This document shows, one piece after another, positions 10,571 through 19,428 of a stretch of 64,000 nucleotides of DNA. The translations under genes and the position numbers were made by a program. Source of the DNA: Marinilabiliales bacterium (lineage in GTDB: Bacteria > Bacteroidota > Bacteroidia > Bacteroidales > ML635J-15); contig PKTB01000005.1 in NCBI GenBank assembly GCA_002869385.1, positions 276,500-340,499 of the forward strand, given 5' to 3'. The notes beneath the pieces were generated by a model that was given only the letters and a program-made list of their open reading frames with translations, was not told the origin of the DNA and did not search any database. How positions within the stretch are numbered: the stretch's first letter is position 1; the number at the start of each line of letters is the position of its first letter.

Positions 10571-11735
10571 TAAAACTGACTTTATCACTAGAAAGTTTGC
10601 CTACATCTACTTAAAACTCAGTGAGTGTATCGTAGATTTTATTGTTTTCATCTATGCTCTTTTAAACCAAAGAAAAAAAGATGACAACCCGATAAAAAGT
10701 ATCGGCGCATATTGGTATTACCCCCCTGATCTTACCGGTTCAAATTTACGTCTTGGTGGTTGGAAAGAGTATTTCGAAAAAGACGGCTACTCATACACAA
10801 ATTTACACATTAACAAATTACAAGAGTTTGTTAATAATGTTGAGAAAGGAAGCTGGACAAAAAAATATTTATTTTTCGCCAAAAATCTTTGGCGAAGACT
10901 TCCTCAGATCCTTAGGGCTCATAAATTCGACTCTATTTGGATCGACCGGGCATTAATCCCATATTATCCAAGAAAATCAGCTTTTCTTGAAAAACAAATT
11001 AGAAAAGTCGTTAAAAAAATGGTCATCGATGTTACAGATGGTGGAGATTATCAGGACAACACCGGATTATATGAAAAAATATATTCTTATGCTGATGAAC
11101 TAAGTGTAGGATATAAATTTCTTACAGAATATTTTGGAGACGATTTTAAACTCACTCAGGTTTTCTGGACAATCCCTACTGAAAAATATGTTATTAAAAT
11201 TGACTATAGTTTTAATGATATCCCGGTAATAGGATGGATGGGCTCACCTGGTAATTTTGAACATGTACGCAATATTATTCCACAACTAAAAGAACTAGCA
11301 GAACAGCATGATTTTGTTTTCAGATATATCTGCAGACAAAACTTTGATAATGAATTTGAAGGAATTAAAACAGACCATCATTATTTCGGAGATGACTATT
11401 ATGATATAATAGGGTCATTTGATATCGGTATTTCGCCATTCCTGACAGAAACCCTGCGCACAAAAGGTAAGATTGCAATGAAACATCAGGAATTTTTATT
11501 AATGGGAATTCCACAAATATGTTCGCCAGTAGCAATTTCAGAATTTGTCGAAGATAATTCAGATATTATAATTGCATCAACTGACAATTGGAATGAGTTA
11601 TTAGAATTACTAATATTAAACCATGACTTAAGAGAAAAACTGGGAACCAAAACAAAATCATTATTTAGTAAATACTATACTTTCCCTTCACAGTATGAAA
11701 AATTAAAGAAAGTTCTGGTCTCCATTAAAAATTAA
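10563..11735 (+). CDS. Glycosyltransferase, GT4-like
   Basis: A 390-aa cytoplasmic protein of two Rossmann-like halves. The C-terminal half has FDIGISPFLTETLRTKGK followed by KHQEFLLMGIPQICSPVA and ISEFVEDN, the donor-binding arrangement of GT-B retaining glycosyltransferases, although the classical E-x7-E motif is reduced. No signal peptide is evident; a hydrophobic stretch near residues 20-40 may contact the membrane. It overlaps fcl by 8 bp, so it may be the fucosyltransferase or act on the next sugar; donor and acceptor cannot be read from sequence. Confidence 0.7.
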   Translation: MSNKTDFITRKFAYIYLKLSECIVDFIVFIYALLNQRKKDDNPIKSIGAYWYYPPDLTGSNLRLGGWKEYFEKDGYSYTNLHINKLQEFVNNVEKGSWTKKYLFFAKNLWRRLPQILRAHKFDSIWIDRALIPYYPRKSAFLEKQIRKVVKKMVIDVTDGGDYQDNTGLYEKIYSYADELSVGYKFLTEYFGDDFKLTQVFWTIPTEKYVIKIDYSFNDIPVIGWMGSPGNFEHVRNIIPQLKELAEQHDFVFRYICRQNFDNEFEGIKTDHHYFGDDYYDIIGSFDIGISPFLTETLRTKGKIAMKHQEFLLMGIPQICSPVAISEFVEDNSDIIIASTDNWNELLELLILNHDLREKLGTKTKSLFSKYYTFPSQYEKLKKVLVSIKN

Positions 11736-11747
11736 ACAATAAATTGA

Positions 11748-12923
11748 ATGAAGCAAATTGCAATATTACTTGACGGAACAATTAAAAATGACTCCAGAGT
11801 CATTAAAACTATTAATACAATCAGTAGTGTACATAATGTAGATCTTTATTATCTAAACGGAAATAGAGAAGATAAAGCTCTATTCAATGAAAGGGTAAAA
11901 CTATTTCCCATAAATTACCAAAAAACCTTACGTACTAAAATTATTAGTCACACTAAATTCTATAATGAATATATGTTTCTGGCCGACAAAGTGTTGGAAT
12001 CTAAAAACGATTATGATTATGTATGGGCAAACGATCTTACATGCTTAAAACCGGCTTGGAAAGTAAAAAAAACTCTGGATTGTAAACTCGTTTATGATTC
12101 ACATGAAATATATACCGAAACGATAAATCAGTTTTTTCCACAATACAGTAAAGGAATCAAAAAGATTATTTATTCTTCTATTATCAGTTATATGCGTAAG
12201 AAGGGGATACAAACGGAATCAAAAATATTAAAAGATGTAGATTATTTTATAACTGTTGGAGAAGGCCTAAAAAAATATTTCATGGAAAAGTATGCATACG
12301 AGGATGAAATATATCTTGTACATAACTTACCGAGAATTGCTAAAAATATTACCCCTGTTAATCTGAAGAAAGTTTTAAATCTCAAAGATGACACAAAACT
12401 GTTTATTTATCAGGGAACTTTAAATAGCGGCAGAGGCCAGCTTGAAATGGTTAAAGCCTTTAGTTTGACCGACGAAAACACATGTCTTGTTTTTCTGGGA
12501 AAAGGACCATTACGTCCCAATCTGGAGAAACTTGTTGATGAATTAAACATCGCTAAAAAAGTCAAGTTTATTGATGCTGTTGATTCTAAAGACATGTTAA
12601 ATTATACATCGGGTGCTGACTTTGGCATTAATTTACTGGAAGCATTTAATCTAAGCAAAAAAATGACTGTCCCAAATAAACTATTTGAATACATACAAAC
12701 CGGACTACCAACAATATCCAGTAATACAAGTGAGTTGCAAAAATTTTATAATAAGTATAAGATTGGTGTATTAATCGAAAACACACCGGATAATATTGCA
12801 AAAACTGTCAATTCAATAATACAAGAAGATATAACTGAATACAAAAATTGTTGTAAACAAGCTGCATTAGAATACAATTGGGAAAATCAGGAAAAAACAA
12901 TAATGGATATTTTCAAAGACTAA
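11748..12923 (+). CDS. Glycosyltransferase family 4 protein
   Basis: This 391-aa GT-B enzyme starts QIAILLDGTIKNDSRVIKTI and ends with a typical GT4 donor domain: LFIYQGTLNSGRGQLEMVKA, VFLGKGPLRPNLEKLVDEL, VKFIDAVDSKDMLNYTSGAD, then KLFEYIQTGLPTISSN where the Glu binds the nucleotide-sugar. VYDSHEIYTETINQFFP in the N-terminal half is also characteristic. It lies 12 bp after the previous glycosyltransferase and ends the gmd-fcl transcription unit before a new promoter at ~12974. Sugar specificity is unknown. Confidence 0.85.
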   Translation: MKQIAILLDGTIKNDSRVIKTINTISSVHNVDLYYLNGNREDKALFNERVKLFPINYQKTLRTKIISHTKFYNEYMFLADKVLESKNDYDYVWANDLTCLKPAWKVKKTLDCKLVYDSHEIYTETINQFFPQYSKGIKKIIYSSIISYMRKKGIQTESKILKDVDYFITVGEGLKKYFMEKYAYEDEIYLVHNLPRIAKNITPVNLKKVLNLKDDTKLFIYQGTLNSGRGQLEMVKAFSLTDENTCLVFLGKGPLRPNLEKLVDELNIAKKVKFIDAVDSKDMLNYTSGADFGINLLEAFNLSKKMTVPNKLFEYIQTGLPTISSNTSELQKFYNKYKIGVLIENTPDNIAKTVNSIIQEDITEYKNCCKQAALEYNWENQEKTIMDIFKD

Positions 12924-12973
12924 TTCATTGTTTATTGAAATTATTTGCTTAATAAACTTATAAATAATTATAT

Positions 12974-12981
12974 TAACTTTG
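12974..12981 (+). promoter_or_regulatory. Candidate -7 element for the WbpB/D/E-like genes
   Basis: TAACTTTG matches TAnnTTTG, 37 bases before the oxidoreductase start in a ~95-bp spacer. Confidence 0.45.
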
Positions 12982-13018
12982 TCATTTTAGTTTTCTAATA
13001 TCCTAATATTATTGATCA

Positions 13019-14068
13019 ATGGAAAAAGTAAAATTTGCACTTGTTGGCTGTGGTAGAATAGCATATAAACACATTGAAGCCATAAGGGATAATAATAATA
13101 TTGCAGAACTTATTGCTGTTTGTGACATTAACATTGACAAAGCCAGAAATAAATCAGAAGAAAACGGCATCCCATTTTACACAGATTATAACGATATGCT
13201 GTCTGCTCATCCTGAGATTGATATTGTAAGCATATTGACTGAAAGTGGAAATCACGCAAAACACTCAATTGATATTGTATCAAAACATAAGAAACATATT
13301 TTGGTTGAAAAACCAATGGCTTTAAGATTAAGCGATGCCGATGCAATGATAAAAGCCTGTGATGAAAACGGGGTTAAACTATTTGTCGTTAAGCAAAACA
13401 GATTAAATCTTCCTGTAATAGAATTAAAAAAAGCTGTTGACGAAGGTAAATTTGGAAAGCTGGTAATGGGTACTGTCAGAGTTAGATGGTCACGCGATCA
13501 GAAATACTATGACAATGACAGTTGGAGAGGAACATGGGCACTTGATGGAGGTGTTTTTACAAATCAGGCAAGTCATCATATCGACCTTCTAGAATGGATG
13601 CTAGGTGAACCTATTTCCGTTTTTGCTAAAAGTCGTACAGCTCTTGTAGATATTGAAACTGAAGATACCGGTGTTGCAATTATACAATTTGCTAACGGAG
13701 CCATGGGCATTGTCGAAGCAACTACTGCTGTTGGTCCCAAAGATCTGGAAGGTTCTTTGTCCATATTAGGCGAAAAAGGAAGTGTAGAAATAGGGGGGTT
13801 TGCAGTAAATGAAATTAAAGTTTGGAATTTCACAAACGACAGCGAAAAAGTAGAAAGTAGTGAGAACCCACCCAATATATACGGGTTTGGACATAAGCGA
13901 TATATCGAAAACGTCTGTAACAATTTAAAACATAATAAAAAAGCACTTGTTGACGGTCTTGAAGGTCGCAAATCGCTGGAGCTTATAAATGCTATTTATG
14001 AATCTATAGAAACAGGAAAAGAAGTCTTTTTAAAGTTTAATACTGTTCATTCGCGTCTTGGAAAATAA
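13019..14068 (+). CDS. Gfo/Idh/MocA oxidoreductase, WbpB/WlbA-like
   Basis: Members related to WbpB/WlbA oxidise C3 of UDP-N-acetylglucosaminuronate, preparing it for amination. The 349-aa protein has the Rossmann start FALVGCGRIAYKHIEAI, EKPMALRLSDADAMI with the catalytic Lys, LFVVKQNRLNLPV, VRVRWSRDQKYYDN and DGGVFTNQASHHIDLLEWM, all diagnostic of WlbA-type enzymes. An acetyltransferase (WbpD-like) and an aminotransferase (WbpE-like) follow immediately, completing three steps towards a UDP-2,3-diamino-uronic acid. The WbpA-type 6-dehydrogenase for the first step is not in the window; the ugd at 25473 is of the UDP-glucose type. Confidence 0.88.
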   Translation: MEKVKFALVGCGRIAYKHIEAIRDNNNIAELIAVCDINIDKARNKSEENGIPFYTDYNDMLSAHPEIDIVSILTESGNHAKHSIDIVSKHKKHILVEKPMALRLSDADAMIKACDENGVKLFVVKQNRLNLPVIELKKAVDEGKFGKLVMGTVRVRWSRDQKYYDNDSWRGTWALDGGVFTNQASHHIDLLEWMLGEPISVFAKSRTALVDIETEDTGVAIIQFANGAMGIVEATTAVGPKDLEGSLSILGEKGSVEIGGFAVNEIKVWNFTNDSEKVESSENPPNIYGFGHKRYIENVCNNLKHNKKALVDGLEGRKSLELINAIYESIETGKEVFLKFNTVHSRLGK

Positions 14069-14074
14069 TTTCAC

Positions 14075-14542
14075 ATGAAAACTCTAAACGCACAAATAAG
14101 AGATGTAAATTTCGGTAAAAATGTTAAAGTTGTTGAGCCTGTCAATCTCTACAGTTGTACTATTGGCGACAATACGTTTATTGGTCCTTTTGTCGAAATC
14201 CAAAGGAATGTTATTATTGGAAATGATTGCAAGATTAAATCCCATTCATTTATATGTGAACTGGTTAGCATAGGTGACAACTGCTTTATCTCACACGGAG
14301 CTATGTTTGTTAACGACCTGTTCTCAGACGGAGGTCCTGCAGGCGGAGATACAAGAAAATGGAAATCTACCAAAATCGGTAATCACGTTTCGATTGGAAC
14401 AAATGCTACAATACTTCCTGTTGAAATATGTGACAATGTGGTTATAGGTGCAGGGAGTGTTGTTACTAAAAACATTAAAGAATCGGGAATTTATGCGGGA
14501 AATCCTGAAAAACTAATTAGAAAGCAATTGAATCATGAATAA
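14075..14542 (+). CDS. Hexapeptide N-acetyltransferase, WbpD-like
   Basis: A 155-aa left-handed beta-helix acyltransferase built almost wholly of hexapeptide repeats (IGDNTFIGPFVEIQRNVIIG, then IGNHVSIGTNATILPVEICD, VVIGAGSVVTKNI). The ending YAGNPEKLIRKQL is the conserved G-x-P-x-K tail. Between a WbpB-like oxidoreductase (6 bp before) and a WbpE-like aminotransferase (8-bp overlap), it most likely N-acetylates the C3 amino group of the uronic acid. Other small acetyltransferases share the fold, so the role rests on context. Confidence 0.8.
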   Translation: MKTLNAQIRDVNFGKNVKVVEPVNLYSCTIGDNTFIGPFVEIQRNVIIGNDCKIKSHSFICELVSIGDNCFISHGAMFVNDLFSDGGPAGGDTRKWKSTKIGNHVSIGTNATILPVEICDNVVIGAGSVVTKNIKESGIYAGNPEKLIRKQLNHE

Positions 14543-15635
14543 TATACCTTTACTTGATCTTAAAGCACAATATATTTCAATAAAATCAGAAATAGATAAG
14601 GCAATTAATGAAGTTATTTCCAATACAGATTTTATAAACGGCAAAGAAGTGAAAAGATTTGAAGAATCTTTTGCATCAATCCACGAGAGTAAATATTGTA
14701 CTGCCGTAGCAAATGGAACAAACGCACTCCATCTTGCTTATGAGGCCATAGGGATTAAAGCCGGCGACGAAGTAATTGTTCCGTCAATGACTTTTATTGC
14801 CAGCAGTGAGCCATTACGTCAGCTTGGTGCTATTCCTGTATTCTGTGACGTTTCAAAAGAGTCATACAATATAGACCCTAAGAAAATTGAAAATCTTATC
14901 ACAAAAAACACAAAAGCAATTACTGTAGTTCATCTGCATGGTAATCCTGCAGATATGGACGAAATAATGGCAATTTCAAAAAAGTACAATCTAAAAGTTA
15001 TAGAGGACTGTGCTCAGGCACATCTGGCTGAATATAAAGGCAAGAAGGTTGGTAATTTCGGAGAAATTGCTTGTTTTAGCTTCTATCCGGGTAAAAATCT
15101 CGGAGCATTTGGTGATGCCGGTGGAATTACAACTAATAATCCTGAATATTTTCATAAGATAAAAGTTCTTGCCAATCATGGCAGGGCAGAAAAATACACT
15201 CATGAAATCGAAGGATATAATTACAGAATGGACACTATTCAGGCTGCCGTTCTTAATGTAAAACTAAAATATCTTGAAAAATGGACCAATCTCAGAATTG
15301 AGAAGGCTGCTTTATACAGATCTTTACTTAAAGAAACAGGGATATTATTACCTCAAATGCATGATTATAAAAAACATGTTTTTCATGTGTTTGCAGCGAC
15401 AACTCCAAAAAGAGATCAGATAATGCAATTATTAAAAGAAAACAGTATCGCCTGTGGAATTCACTATCCTTTACCATTACATAAACAACCTGCATATCAA
15501 CATTTACATCACACTGATCTGAGTGTATCCGAAATGCTTGCAAAACAGTTTATTTCCTTACCTATTTATCCTGAACTTACAGATGAGGATATAAATAAAA
15601 TTGCAGAAATATTTAAAAATAGTCTCTCAAAATAG
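14535..15635 (+). CDS. DegT/DnrJ/EryC1 sugar aminotransferase, WbpE-like
   Basis: A PLP-dependent aminotransferase of nucleotide sugars, 366 aa, using glutamate as usual donor in the family. The start IPLLDLKAQYISIKSEIDKA, then ANGTNALHLAYEAIG, GDEVIVPSMTFIAS, VIEDCAQAHLAEYKGKKVG (PLP-binding Asp) and [18 protein letters not shown] with the Schiff-base Lys are all present, as is YNYRMDTIQAAVL. It overlaps the WbpD-like gene and completes that set. It is a paralogue of the aminotransferase at 19429-20529 in the same locus. Confidence 0.88.
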   Translation: MNNIPLLDLKAQYISIKSEIDKAINEVISNTDFINGKEVKRFEESFASIHESKYCTAVANGTNALHLAYEAIGIKAGDEVIVPSMTFIASSEPLRQLGAIPVFCDVSKESYNIDPKKIENLITKNTKAITVVHLHGNPADMDEIMAISKKYNLKVIEDCAQAHLAEYKGKKVGNFGEIACFSFYPGKNLGAFGDAGGITTNNPEYFHKIKVLANHGRAEKYTHEIEGYNYRMDTIQAAVLNVKLKYLEKWTNLRIEKAALYRSLLKETGILLPQMHDYKKHVFHVFAATTPKRDQIMQLLKENSIACGIHYPLPLHKQPAYQHLHHTDLSVSEMLAKQFISLPIYPELTDEDINKIAEIFKNSLSK

Positions 15636-15640
15636 AATTC

Positions 15641-16978
15641 ATGTCAAATCAGAAAATAGTATTAATACTGGCTTATGATTTTCCGCCTTACATTTCAGTT
15701 GGAGCTCAGAGACCATATAGTTGGTACAACTATTTAAACGAGCATGGATTTTACCCGATAATAATCACAAGACAATGGGCAAATAATTATGGAAATAATC
15801 TTGATTATATTGCACCAGGAGATTCCAAAAAAGCAATAATAAAGAAAACTGATACAGGTAGTATTATACAAAGCCCTTACAAACCAAATCTCTCAAATAG
15901 ACTATTATTAAAATACGGTAAAAACCGTTTTCGAGTATTAAGAAAACTTATTACTGCATATTTTGAAGTAATGCAATGGTTTTTTATTTGCGGACCTAAA
16001 AAAGAAGTTTATAAACATGCAAAGTCATATCTTAAACAAAATAAAGTTTATATTATAATAGCTAGTGGAGAACCTTTTATTCTTTTCAGATATGCATCAT
16101 TATTGAGTAAAAAGTTTAAAACGAAATGGATTGCGGATTACAGAGACCCTTGGTCACAAAATAAATCCAGAAGTTCAAATTCATTTTTAAAGAAACTTAA
16201 CCATTATAATGAAAAAAAATATGTTAGCACTTCTTCACACATTACAACTGTAACCGAATTTTTTAGTTATCAGATACAAAACATTATAAAATCTAAAAAG
16301 ATCTCGATTGTTCCGAATGGATACGATATAAACAGTCTCAAATCTCTTGAATCAGTCAAACAGAAATCGGATAGTCTGAATATCGGATTTGTCGGGACAA
16401 TTTACCCTTGGAATCCTATTGAAGCATTTCTTAGAGTTATTAGTAAGTTAATTGACAAAGGATTATCAATAAAACTAAATTTATATGGTATAAATAATAC
16501 TGATGAAGTTAAAGAGATTGCAACATCTAACTTTCCTAAACTCCTTAATCATATATGCTTCTTTGAAAAAATAGAATACAAAATTATTATGGAGAAATTG
16601 GCAGAAAATAATGTACTTCTATTATTTAACTATTATTCTTTCATTGGCACAAAAATATATGATTATCTGGCTGCACAAAGGCTTATTCTATTATGCTTTG
16701 AAAATGATGCTATTGCCAACAAATTAAAAGCAGACCATTTTATTTTACCTGACCACAATTGGAACAATAAAAATTTACAAGCTAATCTATTAACAGAAAC
16801 GCAATCAGGGATATTTATCAACGACATTAGTATGCTTGAAACTGTTATAGAAGATCTAAATAACGATTTAAAGCAAAAAGGATATGTCGAATGTATTCCT
16901 AAAAATATTGACAAATACTCACGACAAGAACAAACAAAGAAGTTAGTAAATGTAATAAACAATGTAATTGGGTCATAG
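15641..16978 (+). CDS. Glycosyltransferase family 4-like protein
   Basis: A 445-aa GT-B type protein. The start IVLILAYDFPPYISVGAQRP is typical of Bacteroidota GT4 enzymes, with WIADYRDPWSQ in the acceptor half and LNIGFVGTIYPWNPIEAFLR opening the donor half; FIGTKIYDYLAAQRLILLC stands where family members bind the nucleotide-sugar. No signal peptide or membrane helix is clear. It lies 5 bp after the aminotransferase and is the last gene before a promoter-bearing gap. Specificity is unknown. Confidence 0.8.
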   Translation: MSNQKIVLILAYDFPPYISVGAQRPYSWYNYLNEHGFYPIIITRQWANNYGNNLDYIAPGDSKKAIIKKTDTGSIIQSPYKPNLSNRLLLKYGKNRFRVLRKLITAYFEVMQWFFICGPKKEVYKHAKSYLKQNKVYIIIASGEPFILFRYASLLSKKFKTKWIADYRDPWSQNKSRSSNSFLKKLNHYNEKKYVSTSSHITTVTEFFSYQIQNIIKSKKISIVPNGYDINSLKSLESVKQKSDSLNIGFVGTIYPWNPIEAFLRVISKLIDKGLSIKLNLYGINNTDEVKEIATSNFPKLLNHICFFEKIEYKIIMEKLAENNVLLLFNYYSFIGTKIYDYLAAQRLILLCFENDAIANKLKADHFILPDHNWNNKNLQANLLTETQSGIFINDISMLETVIEDLNNDLKQKGYVECIPKNIDKYSRQEQTKKLVNVINNVIGS

Positions 16979-17016
16979 ATATTCAATTGGTTTTACAAAT
17001 AATTTTATTATTTTTC

Positions 17017-17024
17017 TATATTTG
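17017..17024 (+). promoter_or_regulatory. Candidate -7 element for the Fdt/CitE-like operon
   Basis: TATATTTG, followed by C, is a strong match to the Bacteroidota -7 consensus, 19 bases before the first cupin gene. Confidence 0.55.
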
Positions 17025-17042
17025 CAATAAATAGTTTCGAAC

Positions 17043-17453
17043 ATGTCTGGTATTAAGCTTTTATCCTTACCAAAAATAGTTGATAAGAGGGGTAATTTAT
17101 CCTTCATAGAAAATCTTGAGCATATTCCGTTTGAGATTCAAAGAGTTTATTGGATATATGATGTCCCCAGTGGAGAAAAACGAGGTGGACATGCTTTTAT
17201 TAAACAACAAGAATATATTGTTGCACTATCAGGCAGTTTTGATGTAGTGACAGATGACGGAGAGAATTCAACGACAACAAGTCTAAATAGATCATATAAT
17301 GGGATATACATCCCAAACGGAATATGGAGAGAGTTAAATAATTTTTCGACTAATAGTGTTGCATTGATTTTAAGTTCAACACAATATAATCTTAATGATT
17401 ACATCAGAGATTATAATGAATTTTTGATATTTAAATCAGATGTACAGAAATAG
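17043..17453 (+). CDS. FdtA/QdtA-like sugar 3,4-ketoisomerase, divergent copy
   Basis: A 136-aa single-domain cupin related to dTDP-4-keto-6-deoxyglucose 3,4-ketoisomerases (FdtA/QdtA, WxcM C-terminal domain). It has the family's YDVPSGEKRGGHAF and ends with the usual ALILSSTQYNLNDYIRDYNE. The second active-site His of the HAH motif is Phe52 here (H50-A-F52), whereas the next gene keeps HAH. It may be inactive, altered in stereochemistry, or a partner subunit of the second copy. Its coding frame overlaps the next gene by 14 bp. First gene of a five-gene operon. Confidence 0.75.
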   Translation: MSGIKLLSLPKIVDKRGNLSFIENLEHIPFEIQRVYWIYDVPSGEKRGGHAFIKQQEYIVALSGSFDVVTDDGENSTTTSLNRSYNGIYIPNGIWRELNNFSTNSVALILSSTQYNLNDYIRDYNEFLIFKSDVQK

Positions 17454-17862
17454 TAAAATAGAACAATGTAAAATGGTTGATTTGGGAAAAACACACCAAA
17501 TCAAAGGCAATATTACTGTTGTAGAGAATTCCATGGATATTCCTTTTGGTGTAAAAAGAATTTATTACCTCTACGATATTCCAGGAGGTGAAAGCAGAGG
17601 TGGTCATGCACATAAAGAACTCTATCAATTAATTGTTGCTGCAAGTGGTAGTTTTGATGTTGAGATTTCAGATGGTCAAAACACTAAAAGATATAATCTT
17701 AACAGACCAGATAAAGGATTACTAATCGTTCCTGGAATTTGGAGAATCCTTGATAATTTCTCTTCCGGTTCTATTTGTCTTGTGCTGGCATCTGAGAAAT
17801 ATTTTGAATCAGACTATATAAGAAACTATCAAGAATTCAAATCGTTAAAACTAATTAATTAA
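17440..17862 (+). CDS. FdtA/QdtA-like sugar 3,4-ketoisomerase
   Basis: The second cupin of the pair, 140 aa, likely isomerises dTDP-4-keto-6-deoxyglucose to the 3-keto form for later C3 amination. It keeps the full YDIPGGESRGGHAHKELYQL motif with H56 and H58, and the FDVEISDGQ and RPDKGLLIVPGIWR strands of the jelly roll. It shares clear sequence similarity along its whole length with the preceding gene, which indicates a tandem duplication. The 3-amino product would come from the aminotransferase two genes on. dTDP-glucose synthesis genes (rmlA, rmlB) are not in the window. Confidence 0.8.
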   Translation: MYRNSKIEQCKMVDLGKTHQIKGNITVVENSMDIPFGVKRIYYLYDIPGGESRGGHAHKELYQLIVAASGSFDVEISDGQNTKRYNLNRPDKGLLIVPGIWRILDNFSSGSICLVLASEKYFESDYIRNYQEFKSLKLIN

Positions 17863-17871
17863 CTAACGACT

Positions 17872-18771
17872 ATGGAAATAACAAATAATTTTATATTAAG
17901 GACAATGCTTTTTGCCCCGGCTCATAAAGAAGAGCTTATATATAAAGCTGCAAAGAGTAAAGCAGATGCAATTATATTGGATCTTGAAGATTCTTGTCAA
18001 CCCGATTCAAATAAAATAATAGGACGAAAAAACATTGTCCAAACATTGAAAAACAATGTTATACAAAATAAAAAAGTCTTCGTTCGTATAAATCCTCGAA
18101 AAACCGGATTTATGTTTGATGATATGTTAGCTGTAGCAATCAAAGGACTAGATGCTTTTCTGTATCCTATGGCAAATTCAAAAGATGATATTGTTTTCTT
18201 TTGCGATATGCTTACTGAAATTGAAATGTCAAGAAACATACCCGTTGGTAGTATTAAACTAATGCAGGATATTGAATCTGGAGAAGGAATTCTAAATGTC
18301 CAGGAAATAGCAAAGGCATCTGAAAGAATTATTGCTATTGGTTTTGGAAGCGAAGATTTTGCGACTGATATTGATTGTATCAGAGATAAGGAAAATGTAA
18401 GTATCCAGATTGCTCGTCAAAATATTGTTTTTGCTGCACGCTCAGTTGGTGCAATTCCAATTGACACACCCCATATTAATGTCAATGATCTCGAAAGTCT
18501 AGATAGACATGTTAGCCAAGCGAGAATGCTCGGTTTTGGTGGTATGCAGATTCTACATCCCAAAGAAATAGAAACCTGTCACAGGTATTATACGCCTGCT
18601 GATAACGAAACAAGAGAAGCTTATGAAATAGTTAGACTGTATGATGAAGCAGGGAATAACAATAATGGTGTAGCAATAATGAATGGCAAATTCATCTCTC
18701 CACCAACTTACAAAAGAGCTTTGCAACTAATAAAAAAATACGAAAACATTTATGGCAAATTTAAACAATAA
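17872..18771 (+). CDS. CitE-like (HpcH/HpaI) C-C lyase
   Basis: A 299-aa TIM-barrel protein of the citrate-lyase-beta/malyl-CoA lyase family. Motifs: RTMLFAPAHKEELIYKAAKS, ADAIILDLEDSC with the metal-site Asp/Glu, VFVRINPRKTG, KLMQDIESGEGILNVQEIAK (Glu ligand), IGFGSEDFATDI (Asp ligand), IDTPHINVNDLESL, GFGGMQILHPKEI. The usual P-K after the third strand is YPMANSK here. Relatives cleave or form CoA thioesters such as malyl-, citramalyl- or citryl-CoA. The gene sits between a ketoisomerase and an acyltransferase with a 20-bp overlap to the latter, so I infer that it supplies an unusual acyl-CoA for sugar N-acylation. It is not central metabolism by context. Confidence 0.78.
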   Translation: MEITNNFILRTMLFAPAHKEELIYKAAKSKADAIILDLEDSCQPDSNKIIGRKNIVQTLKNNVIQNKKVFVRINPRKTGFMFDDMLAVAIKGLDAFLYPMANSKDDIVFFCDMLTEIEMSRNIPVGSIKLMQDIESGEGILNVQEIAKASERIIAIGFGSEDFATDIDCIRDKENVSIQIARQNIVFAARSVGAIPIDTPHINVNDLESLDRHVSQARMLGFGGMQILHPKEIETCHRYYTPADNETREAYEIVRLYDEAGNNNNGVAIMNGKFISPPTYKRALQLIKKYENIYGKFKQ

Positions 18772-19426
18772 AAAGCTTGTAATAATTGGCGGCGAAGGGA
18801 ATGGCGGCGTTATCGCTGCATGCATAGAAGATAATCGGAAAAGGTTTAACGATTACGAATGTATGGTATATGGATTTGTCAATGATTTTGAGACTCAAGT
18901 TAATGGTTATCCTGTACTAGGAGGTACAGATGACATCCCCAAACTTCTAAAAAATGAAGACTTATATTTCATGTTTGCTATTCATATCATAGGAAGAAAT
19001 GTGCTCTCAGAACAAGTGTTCAGGAAAGTAAATATTCCAAAAAATAGATATGCCATTGTATTACATAAAACTGCTTTAATCGCAGATAATGCAATTCTAG
19101 AACCCGGAGTTTTTGTAATGTCAAATTCATACATTGGTCCAAAAGCTCATATTGGTCAATGTTCTCTAGTTATGGCAAATTCAATAATCGGTCATGATAC
19201 TAAGTGTGGTCCTGTTTGTCATTTCTCTGCAAGTTCGATTACAAGTTCCTATGTAACTATTGGCCTTTGTTCAGATGTAACTTTAAACGCAAAAGTTCTT
19301 GAAAAACGCAATATTGGCAATTTTGCGGTTGCTGGAGCTGCAAGTCTAATTACAAAAGACATCCCTGATTACGAAATACATGTAGGTAGTCCAGCAAAAT
19401 TTATGAAAAGAGTAAGAGAGGATTAA
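18752..19426 (+). CDS. NeuD/PglD-like sugar N-acyltransferase
   Basis: This 224-aa protein has a Rossmann-like N-terminal part ([20 protein letters not shown]) as in PglD/NeuD enzymes, then a left-handed beta-helix from ~residue 105 ([40 protein letters not shown]) and the closing [10 protein letters not shown]. Such enzymes acylate an amino or hydroxyl group of nucleotide-activated sugars. The start overlaps the CitE-like gene by 20 bp, and the aminotransferase follows after 2 bp, so transfer of a special acyl group onto the new C3 amine is likely. The acyl group is inference. Confidence 0.8.
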   Translation: MANLNNKKLVIIGGEGNGGVIAACIEDNRKRFNDYECMVYGFVNDFETQVNGYPVLGGTDDIPKLLKNEDLYFMFAIHIIGRNVLSEQVFRKVNIPKNRYAIVLHKTALIADNAILEPGVFVMSNSYIGPKAHIGQCSLVMANSIIGHDTKCGPVCHFSASSITSSYVTIGLCSDVTLNAKVLEKRNIGNFAVAGAASLITKDIPDYEIHVGSPAKFMKRVRED

Positions 19427-19428
19427 TT

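Noticed and set aside
13576..13971. 131-codon frame on the minus strand
   Set aside because: It lies wholly within the well-supported WbpB-like gene on the other strand and has no family features.
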